Shown: positions 8,215 to 15,376 of the stretch, in pieces
Layout: each line of letters opens with the position of its first letter
How positions within the stretch are numbered: the first letter of the stretch is position 1
NCBI GenBank assembly: GCA_046349435.1
Contig: JAXMCI010000004.1
Span: forward strand, 1 to 64,000
Origin: JAXMCI01 sp046349435
Lineage (GTDB): Bacteria > Pseudomonadota > Alphaproteobacteria > Dongiales > Dongiaceae
DNA: 64,000 nt
Direction of reading: 5' to 3'
Program-made: the position numbers and the translations under genes
Notes under the pieces: generated by a model
The model's database searches: none
What the model was told of the DNA's origin: nothing
What the model saw: only the letters and a program-made list of their open reading frames with translations

Positions 8215-9073
8215 CGTAGATCTTGCGCCGCTCGGGGATCAGCCCCTCCGGCCGGAACAGGAAGACCAGCACCAGAACCAGCCCGAAGGCGGCCAGCCGC
8301 AGGTTGGCGACGAGGTCGAAGGGCAGGTGGCTCCATTGCGCGACGAAACGGGTGGAGACGCTGGTGAGCTGCACCAGCGCGGTGCCGAGCACCACGCCGA
8401 AGGTCGAGCCGGGACCGCCCAGCACCACCGCGATCCAGATCACGAAGGTCTCGATGACCATGAAGGAGGCGGGGGAGACGAAGCCGGTGACGTGGGCGTA
8501 GAGCACGCCGGCGGCCGCCGCCAGCGACCACGCCACCATGGTGACGACCGTCTGGAAGGCGAGCGGGTTGCGCCCGAGGCTGGCGGCCAGCGTCTCGTCC
8601 TCGCGGATCACCCGCAGCAGGCGGCCGAGCGGCCCGTCGGAGATCCGCCAGACCAGCAGCCAGGCGAGCGCCAGAAGGGCGAGCGCCAGCAGCATGGCGA
8701 CGGTGCGGTCGCCGAGGCGGTAGACGGAGACGCCCTCGATGCCCTCGGCGATCACCGGCACGTTCTCCATGGTGAGGCGGAAGACCTCGCCGGCGCCCAG
8801 GGTGATGAGCGCCCAGTAGTCCTGCGCCAGCCGCCCGGCTGGCAGGATCACCAGCACGCCGATCAGCGGCGCGGCCACGATGCCGCCGAGCGCGCCCGCC
8901 CACCAGGGCAGGCCGTGCGAGGCGGCGATGGCCGCTCCGTAGGCGCCGATCGCGAAAGGCAGCACCTGGCCGAAATTCACCAGGCCGGTCAGGCCGAACT
9001 GCAGGCCGAGGCTGATGCCGAGCACCGACCAGATGGCGATCACCGTGGCGGAGTAGACGACGAAGTCGCTCAT
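8198..9073 (-). CDS. livM: LIV-type ABC transporter permease (LivM)
   Basis: 291 residues with about eight to ten hydrophobic segments and the family motifs GLTGLVNFGQ, LITLGAGEVFR and VVLGGPGSTFGVVLG. It forms half of the inner-membrane channel with the product of the gene at 9078-9965, four bases upstream. The C-terminus (FRPEGLIPERRKIYDADRR) is the usual short cytoplasmic tail. Substrate specificity belongs to the binding protein at 10125-11234. Confidence 0.9.
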   Translation of the reverse strand: MSDFVVYSATVIAIWSVLGISLGLQFGLTGLVNFGQVLPFAIGAYGAAIAASHGLPWWAGALGGIVAAPLIGVLVILPAGRLAQDYWALITLGAGEVFRLTMENVPVIAEGIEGVSVYRLGDRTVAMLLALALLALAWLLVWRISDGPLGRLLRVIREDETLAASLGRNPLAFQTVVTMVAWSLAAAAGVLYAHVTGFVSPASFMVIETFVIWIAVVLGGPGSTFGVVLGTALVQLTSVSTRFVAQWSHLPFDLVANLRLAAFGLVLVLVFLFRPEGLIPERRKIYDADRR

Positions 9074-9077
9074 CGGC

Positions 9078-9965
9078 TCACGCCGCCGCCCGCCCGGCCG
9101 CGCTGCGCGGCCGGAGCAGCAGGATGACGACCAGGGCGCCCACCGCGATGAAGTCGCGAAACTGGGTCGGCACGTACCAGCTGTCGCCGCCGATCCAGCT
9201 GCCGAAATCGAGCGAGACCAGCAGGTTCTGCGCCAGCGACAGCACCAGCGCGCCGGCCACCGCGCCGAACACGTTGGTGAGGCCGCCGATGGTCACCGCG
9301 GCGAAGCAGGGCAGCAGGATGATGAGGTCCATGCTGGGCTGCAGGCGCGTCTCGACGGCAAACAGCGTGCCGCCGAGCGCGGCATAGGCGCCGGCGAGGA
9401 ACCACATCAGCTGGGTCATCCGCTCCCGCGGGATGCCGCGCGTCTCGGCGAGCTCGGCGTTGCTGGCGAGCGCGCGCAGCGCGGTGCCGATGCGGGTGCG
9501 GTAGAGCAGCAGGTGCAGCCCGACCATGGCCGCGACAGTGGCGGCGACCACGGCGAGGTCGAGGCTGGTGAACACCGCGCCCGCGAACGAGATCGGCGAG
9601 GCTTCGGTGTCGAACACGCGGGATCCGCCGCCGAAGATGGCGGCGACGATCGATCGGATGAACAGCGCGACGCCCCAGGAGACGATCATCTTGCCCTCGG
9701 GCGAGATCTGGCGCAGGCGGCGGAACACGGCGGCGTCGATGCCGACGGCGAGCCCGCCGGTGAGCAGCGCGCTCGCCAGCGCGGCGAGCGGGATCGGCCA
9801 GCCGAGCCCGACGGTCAGCACGTAGGAGACGTAGCCGCCCACCACCGCCAGCTGGACATGGGCGAAGTTGGCGAAGCGCAGGATCGAGAAGGCGAGCGCG
9901 ATGCCGACCGCGATGATCGCCACCTCGCAGCCCTGCACGATCGCGTTGGCGAGGATCTGGGGCAA
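9078..9965 (-). CDS. livH: LIV-type ABC transporter permease (LivH), TTG start
   Basis: 295 residues. The only start that keeps the first membrane helix is TTG at 9965, because an in-frame TAG lies three codons upstream; internal GTGs at codons 10 and 15 are alternatives. No strong ribosome site precedes it. Motifs LAFSILRFANFAHVQLAVVGGY, VAAIFGGGSRVFDTE and AAVTIGGLTNVFGAVAGA mark a LivH permease with about eight membrane helices. A long palindromic repeat separates it from the binding-protein gene, which may lower permease expression relative to that protein. Confidence 0.88.
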   Translation of the reverse strand: MPQILANAIVQGCEVAIIAVGIALAFSILRFANFAHVQLAVVGGYVSYVLTVGLGWPIPLAALASALLTGGLAVGIDAAVFRRLRQISPEGKMIVSWGVALFIRSIVAAIFGGGSRVFDTEASPISFAGAVFTSLDLAVVAATVAAMVGLHLLLYRTRIGTALRALASNAELAETRGIPRERMTQLMWFLAGAYAALGGTLFAVETRLQPSMDLIILLPCFAAVTIGGLTNVFGAVAGALVLSLAQNLLVSLDFGSWIGGDSWYVPTQFRDFIAVGALVVILLLRPRSAAGRAAA

Positions 9966-9984
9966 GGGACTCTAGGACGCTGCG

Positions 9985-10100
9985 CCCCCTCTCCCGCAGC
10001 GCGGGAGAGGGTCGGGGTGAGGGTGGTGCCGCGGCGACACCCTCACCCTCCCGTCGCTTGCGCGACGGGTCCCTCCTCTCCCGCCGCTGCGGGAGAGGGC
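9985..10100. repeat. Long composite palindromic repeat, copy 2
   Basis: Three hairpins in about 116 bases: CCCTCTCCCGC/GCGGGAGAGGG, then GTCGC-TTGC-GCGAC, then CCTCTCCCGC/GCGGGAGAGG. The links GGTGAGGGTGGTG and CACCCTCACCC also pair with one another. It lies between the binding-protein and permease genes, where such elements often give more binding protein than permease. Confidence 0.78.
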
Positions 10101-10124
10101 CGAAGGGAGGGGTGCGTGACGGTG

Positions 10125-11234
10125 CTAATGGATCAGCTGGAGCTTGCCGTCCTTGTACTCGAAGAGATCCATCGGCGGGTTGATGCGCTGGCCGCGATCG
10201 TCCCACTCGATGGTGCCGGTGGCGCCGTCATAGCCTTTCGTGGCGGCGGGCAGCGCCGCCTTGATGGCGGCGGCATCGGTGCCGCCGGCCTGCATCGCCT
10301 TGGCGAGCAGCATCATGGCGTCGTAGCCGTAGAAGTAGTGCGGCCGCGCCTCGCCCTTGTACTTGTCGGAATAGGCCTTGGCGATCTTCTGGCCGACCGG
10401 GGAGCCGAGGCCGCCATTGTCGATGCCGAACAGCTTGCCGTTCATCCAGCCCTCGTTCTCCACCGTGAAGATCGAGGGATAGGCGGTGTACCAGGGGGCA
10501 TCGACGCCGAGCTCGCGGGCCGCCTTGAACATGGTCCGCGTGTCGTCGCCGTAGCCGGCGCTCATGATGGCGTCGGGCTTGGCCTGCAGCACGGTCTGCA
10601 TGTCGGCGCGGTAGTCGGGCTGGCCCTCGGTATAGGCGATCTTGCGCAGCACCTTGCCGCCCTTGGCCTCGAAGGCGGCGCTGGCGGAATCCATCAGGCC
10701 GGTGCCGAACGTGTTGTTCGGCGCGATGAACACGGCCGTCTTCGCACCCTTGCTCGCCACCCACTCGCCGAGCGCCTTGCCGACGATGTCGTCGAGGGGC
10801 AGCGTGCTGAACAAGGTGCCGGGATAGTTGCCCAGCTTCGCCGAGCTCGCCGAGGTGTTGAGGATCACCTTGCCCTTGGGGGCGAGCATCTCGGCGATCG
10901 GGATCGTGACGCTGCTGCCGCCGAAGACGATGGCAGCCTCCACCTTGTCGACATCGAACAGCTTGGCGGCGGCGTCCAGACCGGCCTGCGCCTTGTACTC
11001 GGAGTCCTCGACGATCAGCTTGATCGGCCGGCCCTTGACGCCGCCGGCGTCGTTGACCTGGCCGACCGCCAGCTCGACGCCGCGCACCATGTCGACGCTC
11101 GACTGCGGGTCGGAGCCGGTCAGGTTGGCGATGACGCCGACCGCGATCGGATCGGCCGCCAGGACCGCCCGGCCGGCGCCGAGCGCGAGCAGCGCGGCGC
11201 CTGCGACGGCGCCAAGGAACGTCAGTTTCTTCAC
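10125..11234 (-). CDS. LIV-type ABC transporter substrate-binding protein (first gene of the regulon)
   Basis: 369 residues from a GTG at 11234 that follows GAGGAGG by eight bases; it opens a clean signal peptide (KKLTFLGAVAGAALLALGAGRAVLA, cleavage before ADPIAVG). Longer in-frame starts lack a ribosome site and would bury that signal. The mature protein has the type I binding fold (VIANLTGSDPQSSVDMVRGVELAVGQVNDAGGVKG, VFGGSSVTIPIAEML, YGYDAMMLLAKAMQAGG). It captures the substrate imported by LivHMGF. A candidate IclR box lies about 170 bases upstream of the start. Confidence 0.92.
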   Translation of the reverse strand: MKKLTFLGAVAGAALLALGAGRAVLAADPIAVGVIANLTGSDPQSSVDMVRGVELAVGQVNDAGGVKGRPIKLIVEDSEYKAQAGLDAAAKLFDVDKVEAAIVFGGSSVTIPIAEMLAPKGKVILNTSASSAKLGNYPGTLFSTLPLDDIVGKALGEWVASKGAKTAVFIAPNNTFGTGLMDSASAAFEAKGGKVLRKIAYTEGQPDYRADMQTVLQAKPDAIMSAGYGDDTRTMFKAARELGVDAPWYTAYPSIFTVENEGWMNGKLFGIDNGGLGSPVGQKIAKAYSDKYKGEARPHYFYGYDAMMLLAKAMQAGGTDAAAIKAALPAATKGYDGATGTIEWDDRGQRINPPMDLFEYKDGKLQLIH

Positions 11235-11403
11235 GGGTTTTGCCTCCTCACTGGTGACCGCCTGCCCAAGCACGAAGGGCGAAGCCACGGCCCGCATCGC
11301 CCGGGCACCGTCCGACCGGTGTCCTGCGCTGCCCGCGCCGCTCGCCCCCCTGAACATCACGCTTTCCGTCACTCTCGGGCAGAGCGCCCAAGCGTGTCAA
11401 TTC

Positions 11404-11429
11404 GCAAAACTCGTTTCATTCTATGAAAT
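11404..11429 (-). promoter_or_regulatory. Candidate IclR operator upstream of the LIV operon
   Basis: Reads GCAAAAC-T-CGTTTC followed by ATTCTATGAAAT. It lines up with 5759-5785 over its whole length with a one-base gap, and also holds the palindrome TTTCAT-TCT-ATGAAA. It ends four bases from the histidine kinase stop codon. Confidence 0.5.
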
Positions 11430-11433
11430 GATC

Positions 11434-12753
11434 TCACACCGCACGTGGCAGGATCACCCGCGCCAGCAGCCCGCCGCCCGGCGCGTCGGCCAGCTCGATG
11501 TCGCCGCCATGGGCCCGGGCGACGTTGCGCGCCACCGCCAGCCCGAGGCCGACCCCGCCGGTGTCGCGGTTGCGCGACGGGTCGAGCCGCTGGAACGGCG
11601 CGAACACCCGCTCGCGCGCCGCGGCCGGGATGCCGGGGCCGTCATCCTCGATCTCGATCGTCACCTCGTCGCGGCCGGGCAGCAGCCGGATCCGGGCGGT
11701 CTCGCCATAGGCGACGGCGTTGTCGACCAGGTTGCCGAGCGCCCGGCGCAGCGCCAGCCGGCGGCCGGGGAACGGGCAGCGCGCCGGCCCGGCGAAGCTG
11801 ACGGCGCGGCCCGCCTCGCGGTTCTCCTCGGCGATCTCGGCGAGCAGCGCCGCGAGGTCGATCTCCGCCGCCGGCTCGCGGCGCGGATCGTCGCGGGCGA
11901 AGGCCAGGGTGGCGCCGATCATCGCCTCCATCTCGGCGATGTCGTTCAGCATCTTGGCCTGCTGCACCGGATCCTCGACCAGCTCGGCGCGCAGCCGCAT
12001 GCGGGTCAGCGGCGTGCGCAGGTCGTGCGAGATGGCGGCCAGCATGCGGGTGCGGTCCTCGACGAAGCGGCTGAGCCGCTCCTGCATGCGGTTGAAGGCG
12101 CGGGTCGCGGCGCGCAGCTCGGTCGGGCCGGTCTCCGGCAGCCGCTCGGCGGTGCCCTCGGTGCCGAGCCGCTCGGCCGCCGCGGCGAAGCGGGCGAGCG
12201 GCGCGGTCAGCCGGCGGGCGGCGACCAGCGCGACGGCGACGGCGATCACCGCGATCAGCACCAGCCAGGGGACCAGCCAGCGCTCGAAGAAGCCGGGCGG
12301 CGGCGGCGCCGGGGCGCGGATGACGAGCCAGGTGCCGTCGGCGAGCGCGACCTCGACATGCAGCGTCGGGCGCTGGCCGGCCGCCGCTCCGGGCGCCAGC
12401 CGCACCACGGCCGGCCGCGCCGGATCGCCGAGCTCCGCCCGGATGGTGTCGAGGAAGAGGTTGGCGAGCGGCCCGCCGGCCACCGTCGCATCGCGCGGCT
12501 CGGGGACCGGCCAGTGCCCCGCCAGGCCGCCGCTGCCGAGACCGGCGAGCAGCCGCGGCCGGTCGGCCGCCGGCGCGTTGTCGATGACCCGCGCCAGGGT
12601 GGCGACGCGATCGGGCAGCCGCTGGCCGCGCACCGCATGCGCCCGGTCGAGGAAGAAGAAGGCGGACATCGCCGCCTGGGCCAGCACCAGCGCCAGCACG
12701 ATGGTCAGCGCGAAGCGGGCGGTGAGGCCGCGCGGGTCGAGCCGGCCGATCAC
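11434..12753 (-). CDS. Two-component sensor histidine kinase (EnvZ-like)
   Basis: 439 residues from a GTG at 12753 that overlaps the regulator's stop (GTGA). The first membrane helix is about residues 13-34, followed by a periplasmic sensor loop of about 120 residues; the second helix is 158-178, then HAMP (180-235). The dimerisation box has phosphoacceptor His243 (AAISHDLRTPLTRMRL). ATP-binding N (LGNLVDNAVAYG), G1 (EDDGPGIP) and G2 (GGVGLGLAVA) boxes are complete. It should phosphorylate the adjoining OmpR-type regulator. The divergent Spy-like gene suggests an envelope-stress signal, by analogy with CpxA; the sensor loop itself gives no clue. Confidence 0.92.
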   Translation of the reverse strand: MIGRLDPRGLTARFALTIVLALVLAQAAMSAFFFLDRAHAVRGQRLPDRVATLARVIDNAPAADRPRLLAGLGSGGLAGHWPVPEPRDATVAGGPLANLFLDTIRAELGDPARPAVVRLAPGAAAGQRPTLHVEVALADGTWLVIRAPAPPPPGFFERWLVPWLVLIAVIAVAVALVAARRLTAPLARFAAAAERLGTEGTAERLPETGPTELRAATRAFNRMQERLSRFVEDRTRMLAAISHDLRTPLTRMRLRAELVEDPVQQAKMLNDIAEMEAMIGATLAFARDDPRREPAAEIDLAALLAEIAEENREAGRAVSFAGPARCPFPGRRLALRRALGNLVDNAVAYGETARIRLLPGRDEVTIEIEDDGPGIPAAARERVFAPFQRLDPSRNRDTGGVGLGLAVARNVARAHGGDIELADAPGGGLLARVILPRAV

Positions 12754-13499
12754 GCGGCGACCGCCACGGCCGGGGTGAAGAGATAGCCGCCGCCGCGCAC
12801 CGTCTTGATCAGGGTCGGCTCGGCCGGATCGGGCTCGATCTTGCGCCGCAGCCGGCTGACCTGGACGTCGATGCTGCGGTCGAACGGCACCGCCGAGCGG
12901 CCGCGCGCCAGGTCGAGCAGCCGGTCGCGGGTCAGCACCTGCTGCGGGTTCTCGGCGAAGGCGAGCAGCAGGTCGAACTCGCCGGCGCTGAGCGGTACCG
13001 CCTCGCCCGCGGCGTCGCGCAGCTCGCGCTGCGTGGCGTCGAGCTGCCAGCCGGCGAAGGCCAGGATGCGGCGCGGCGGCCGCGGCCCCTCGGGTGCCGC
13101 CGGTCCGCCCGCCCGGCCACCGGTGCGCGCCGCCGTCCGCCGCAGCACCGCCTTGATGCGGGCGAGCAGCTCGCGCGGGTTGAACGGCTTCGGCAGGTAG
13201 TCGTCGGCGCCGATCTCCAGCCCGACGATGCGGTCGGTCTCCTCGCCCATGGCGGTCAGCATGATCACCGGCGTGGCGCTGCCCGCGCGCAGCCGGCGGC
13301 ACAGGCTGAGCCCGTCCTCGCCGGGCAGCATGAGGTCGAGCACGACGAGGTCGATCTCGGCGTGCTTCAGCTGCTTCCACATCTCGACGCCGTCGCGCGC
13401 CGTCGAGACGCGGCAGCCATGCTTCGCCAGGAACAGCGACAGCAGCGAGAGGATCTCGCGGTCGTCGTCGACCAGCAAAAGATGCGGCGGGCGGTCCAT
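12750..13499 (-). CDS. OmpR/PhoB-family response regulator
   Basis: 249 residues. The receiver domain (1-120) has the acidic triad at 11-13, phosphoacceptor Asp55 (VVLDLMLPG), the conserved Thr in MLTAMG and Lys in LPKPF. A Gly/Pro/Arg-rich linker of about 25 residues leads to the winged-helix DNA-binding domain (LSAGEFDLLLAFAENP, DRSIDVQVSRLRRKIEPDP, IKTVRGGGYLF). The histidine kinase follows with a 4-base overlap. Paired GTTAC boxes lie 50-95 bases upstream, between this gene and the divergent Spy-like gene, and are its most likely targets. Confidence 0.93.
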   Translation of the reverse strand: MDRPPHLLLVDDDREILSLLSLFLAKHGCRVSTARDGVEMWKQLKHAEIDLVVLDLMLPGEDGLSLCRRLRAGSATPVIMLTAMGEETDRIVGLEIGADDYLPKPFNPRELLARIKAVLRRTAARTGGRAGGPAAPEGPRPPRRILAFAGWQLDATQRELRDAAGEAVPLSAGEFDLLLAFAENPQQVLTRDRLLDLARGRSAVPFDRSIDVQVSRLRRKIEPDPAEPTLIKTVRGGGYLFTPAVAVAA

Positions 13500-13546
13500 G
13501 GCGAGGGATCATAGCCCGCCGGGCGGCCCGGCGTGTGGCCGGCTCG

Positions 13547-13561
13547 GTTACGTCGTGTAAC
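13547..13561. promoter_or_regulatory. Inverted GTTAC box
   Basis: GTTAC-GTCGT-GTAAC: a 5-bp inverted repeat with five-base spacer in the divergent gap between the response regulator and the Spy-like gene. Proposed as a response-regulator site together with the direct repeat at 13578-13592. Confidence 0.45.
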
Positions 13562-13577
13562 GGCGCGCCGGCCGGCC

Positions 13578-13592
13578 GTTACACTCTGTTAC
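13578..13592. promoter_or_regulatory. Direct GTTAC repeat, CpxR/OmpR-type box
   Basis: GTTAC-ACTCT-GTTAC; on the other strand GTAAC-N5-GTAAC. The 10-base period and the half-site resemble the known CpxR consensus (GTAAA-N5-GTAAA), as expected for an OmpR-family dimer binding in tandem. It lies 100 bases before the Spy-like start. Confidence 0.55.
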
Positions 13593-13691
13593 GCGATGGC
13601 GCCGTCCCTGACACAGCCGGGACGCGGCGCGGCGCGATACTCCGGCCATCGCGCACCTTCCCCCGGGTGCCCCAAGCTGGAGACACCGACC

Positions 13692-14204
13692 ATGCCAAAG
13701 CGCTTCCCCCTGCTGCTGCTGGCCGGCGCCGGCCTCGCCGCCGCCGCCTTCACCGCCCTGCCGCAGATCAGCCCGTCGGCGGTGGCCGACACCGGCGCCG
13801 CCTACGACGGCGGTCCGGATGGCCCTGGCGGCCCGCGCCATCGCGGCCCGATGCTGCGCCAGATGTGCGACTCGACCGAGGCGCGGACCGCCGCCATCCT
13901 CGCCTATGCGCGGACCAAGCTCGGCATCACCGGGGACGAGAACGCCGCCTGGGACAAGTTCGCGGCGGCCGTGCAGGCGAGCAACGAGCCCGTCAAGCAG
14001 GCCTGCGCGGCGATGCCCAAGCCCGATCGCGAGCACCCGCCGAAGCTGACCGAGCGGCTGGCTGCCATGGACAGCATGCTCTCCGCCCGGTCCGAGCAGC
14101 TGCACCGGGTGCGCGCGGCGGTCGAGCAGCTCTATCCGACGCTGAGCGCCGACCAGCAGCGCACCGCCGATCGTCTGATGCCCGGCGCCCGCGGCGTCTG
14201 GTAG
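13692..14204 (+). CDS. Spy/CpxP-like periplasmic protein with LTxxQ-type motif
   Basis: 170 residues. The start opens a signal peptide (KRFPLLLLAGAGLAAAAFTALP). A short Gly/Pro/His linker (GGPDGPGGPRHRGP) leads to an all-helical part with WDKFAAAVQASNEP, LTERLAAMDSMLSAR and the terminal LSADQQR, which fits the LTxxQ repeats of Spy and CpxP. Those proteins are periplasmic chaperones or stress-sensor modulators induced by CpxR or BaeR. The gene is divergent from an OmpR-type regulator/kinase pair with GTTAC boxes between, so I infer it is their target and perhaps a feedback partner. It ends at a strong bidirectional hairpin. Confidence 0.8.
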   Translation: MPKRFPLLLLAGAGLAAAAFTALPQISPSAVADTGAAYDGGPDGPGGPRHRGPMLRQMCDSTEARTAAILAYARTKLGITGDENAAWDKFAAAVQASNEPVKQACAAMPKPDREHPPKLTERLAAMDSMLSARSEQLHRVRAAVEQLYPTLSADQQRTADRLMPGARGVW

Positions 14205-14268
14205 CCGCGTCCCGCGCCAGCGGGCTCCACGATCCGGCCGTCGCCGCCTGACCCCGGCGGCGGCCGGA

Positions 14269-14304
14269 GGCCCGGTCCGCAGGCCCCCACCCGCGGACCG
14301 GGCC
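14269..14304. terminator. Bidirectional hairpin terminator
   Basis: A perfect 12-bp stem (GGCCCGGTCCGC, 14269-14280, with 14293-14304) and 12-base loop sits between the convergent Spy-like and channel genes. There is no U tract, as with the other terminators here. Its sequence is unrelated to the dispersed repeat family. Confidence 0.6.
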
Positions 14305-14329
14305 GCCGTCGAGCGGCGCCGATCGGAAC

Positions 14330-15364
14330 TCACCCATCGCCGAACCACTTGCCGAGCAATCGATAGTAGGTCCCGTCCTCGCGAAGCGCGAGGATCACGC
14401 TGTTGACCCGCCGGCGCAGCGGATCGTCCAGCTGAAACAACAGTCCGACATCCTGGATGCGGATCTCCGGCCCGACCAGCCTCACGCGTCCGCGCCCCTG
14501 GTGGGCGGCAAAGTAGCGGAGCGGCGGCGACGCGAAGAACACGGCGTCGACCTTCTTGTCGAGCAGCGCCTGGCACAGCTCCTCCAGGGTCGTGAACTCG
14601 GATACCGCGGCACGAATGCCCTGCAGGTAGCTGGCCGCGGCGCCGTGCGGCATCGTGCCGATGCGCTTTCCCGGCAGGTCGTCGGGTCCCGCAATGGTGC
14701 CCCGGATCTGCTCGGCCGTCAGCTGCGCGGTCAGCCGTGCCGTATAGAGCGCGATGAACACCACCCCGGCAAACATCCAGACCAGCCCGAGGAGGCGCGC
14801 GAGCCAGTTGGCCGGCAGCCGCTGCACGCCTCCGACCAGCGCCGTCATCGCCCAGGTCATGGCGTCCAGGATGCCCGGGAAGTAGCCGGGATCCGGGCTG
14901 ATGGCGCCTTCGCTGCCGCGGTCGAGCAGCCAGATCACATGGGCCGGGATCAGGATGATGACGAGCGCGATGCCGAGCCACATGGCGGCCGATCTCGACA
15001 GCAGGAGCGCGATGAGATCCCGCAGGGGCGTCGGCGCCCAGTGCGCGCCCTCGTCGCGCACCATGACCTGCAGCCCGGCCGCCATGATCGGATAGGAGAA
15101 GTCGAACTCCTCGTCCAGCTTGGCGGAATAGAATACGGGCGTGACGCCGACCTGGGCTTCCCGTGCGTGGAGGCCGTCGCGGTAGCGATTGACGTCCGAA
15201 GCGACCTCGAACGCAGTTTCCACCTTCAGCCGGCTGGAGACCTCATCCCACAGGTCGATGCTGAATCCGGTCAGCCGGTCCCCCTCCTTCATCACGAACG
15301 GGGGAACGACGAACGCCAGCGCCCTGATCGCCGTGGCCGGATCCGCCGGCGCCGCCGCGGCCAT
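14330..15364 (-). CDS. Prokaryotic ionotropic glutamate receptor-like (GluR0-type) channel
   Basis: 344 residues. A family 3 binding-protein lobe (residues 10-115: FVVPPFVMKEGDRLTGFSID, GVTPVFYSAKLDEEFDFSYP) is interrupted by a two-helix pore module: helix at about 127-149, re-entrant segment near DAMTWAMTALVGGVQRL, and helix near 195-218 (MFAGVVFIALYTARLTAQLT). The binding lobe then resumes (EQIRGTIAGPDDLPGKRIG, ending GTYYRLLGKWFGDG). LYTARLTAQL matches the SYTANLAAFL signature of animal receptors. No TVGYGD potassium filter is seen. The bilobed domain must be periplasmic, yet no signal peptide is present: an in-frame TAG (the DUF2252 stop) lies four codons before the ATG. Cotranscribed with the DUF2252 gene. 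Confidence 0.8.
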   Translation of the reverse strand: MAAAAPADPATAIRALAFVVPPFVMKEGDRLTGFSIDLWDEVSSRLKVETAFEVASDVNRYRDGLHAREAQVGVTPVFYSAKLDEEFDFSYPIMAAGLQVMVRDEGAHWAPTPLRDLIALLLSRSAAMWLGIALVIILIPAHVIWLLDRGSEGAISPDPGYFPGILDAMTWAMTALVGGVQRLPANWLARLLGLVWMFAGVVFIALYTARLTAQLTAEQIRGTIAGPDDLPGKRIGTMPHGAAASYLQGIRAAVSEFTTLEELCQALLDKKVDAVFFASPPLRYFAAHQGRGRVRLVGPEIRIQDVGLLFQLDDPLRRRVNSVILALREDGTYYRLLGKWFGDG

Positions 15365-15376
15365 CGGAGTTGCCGC

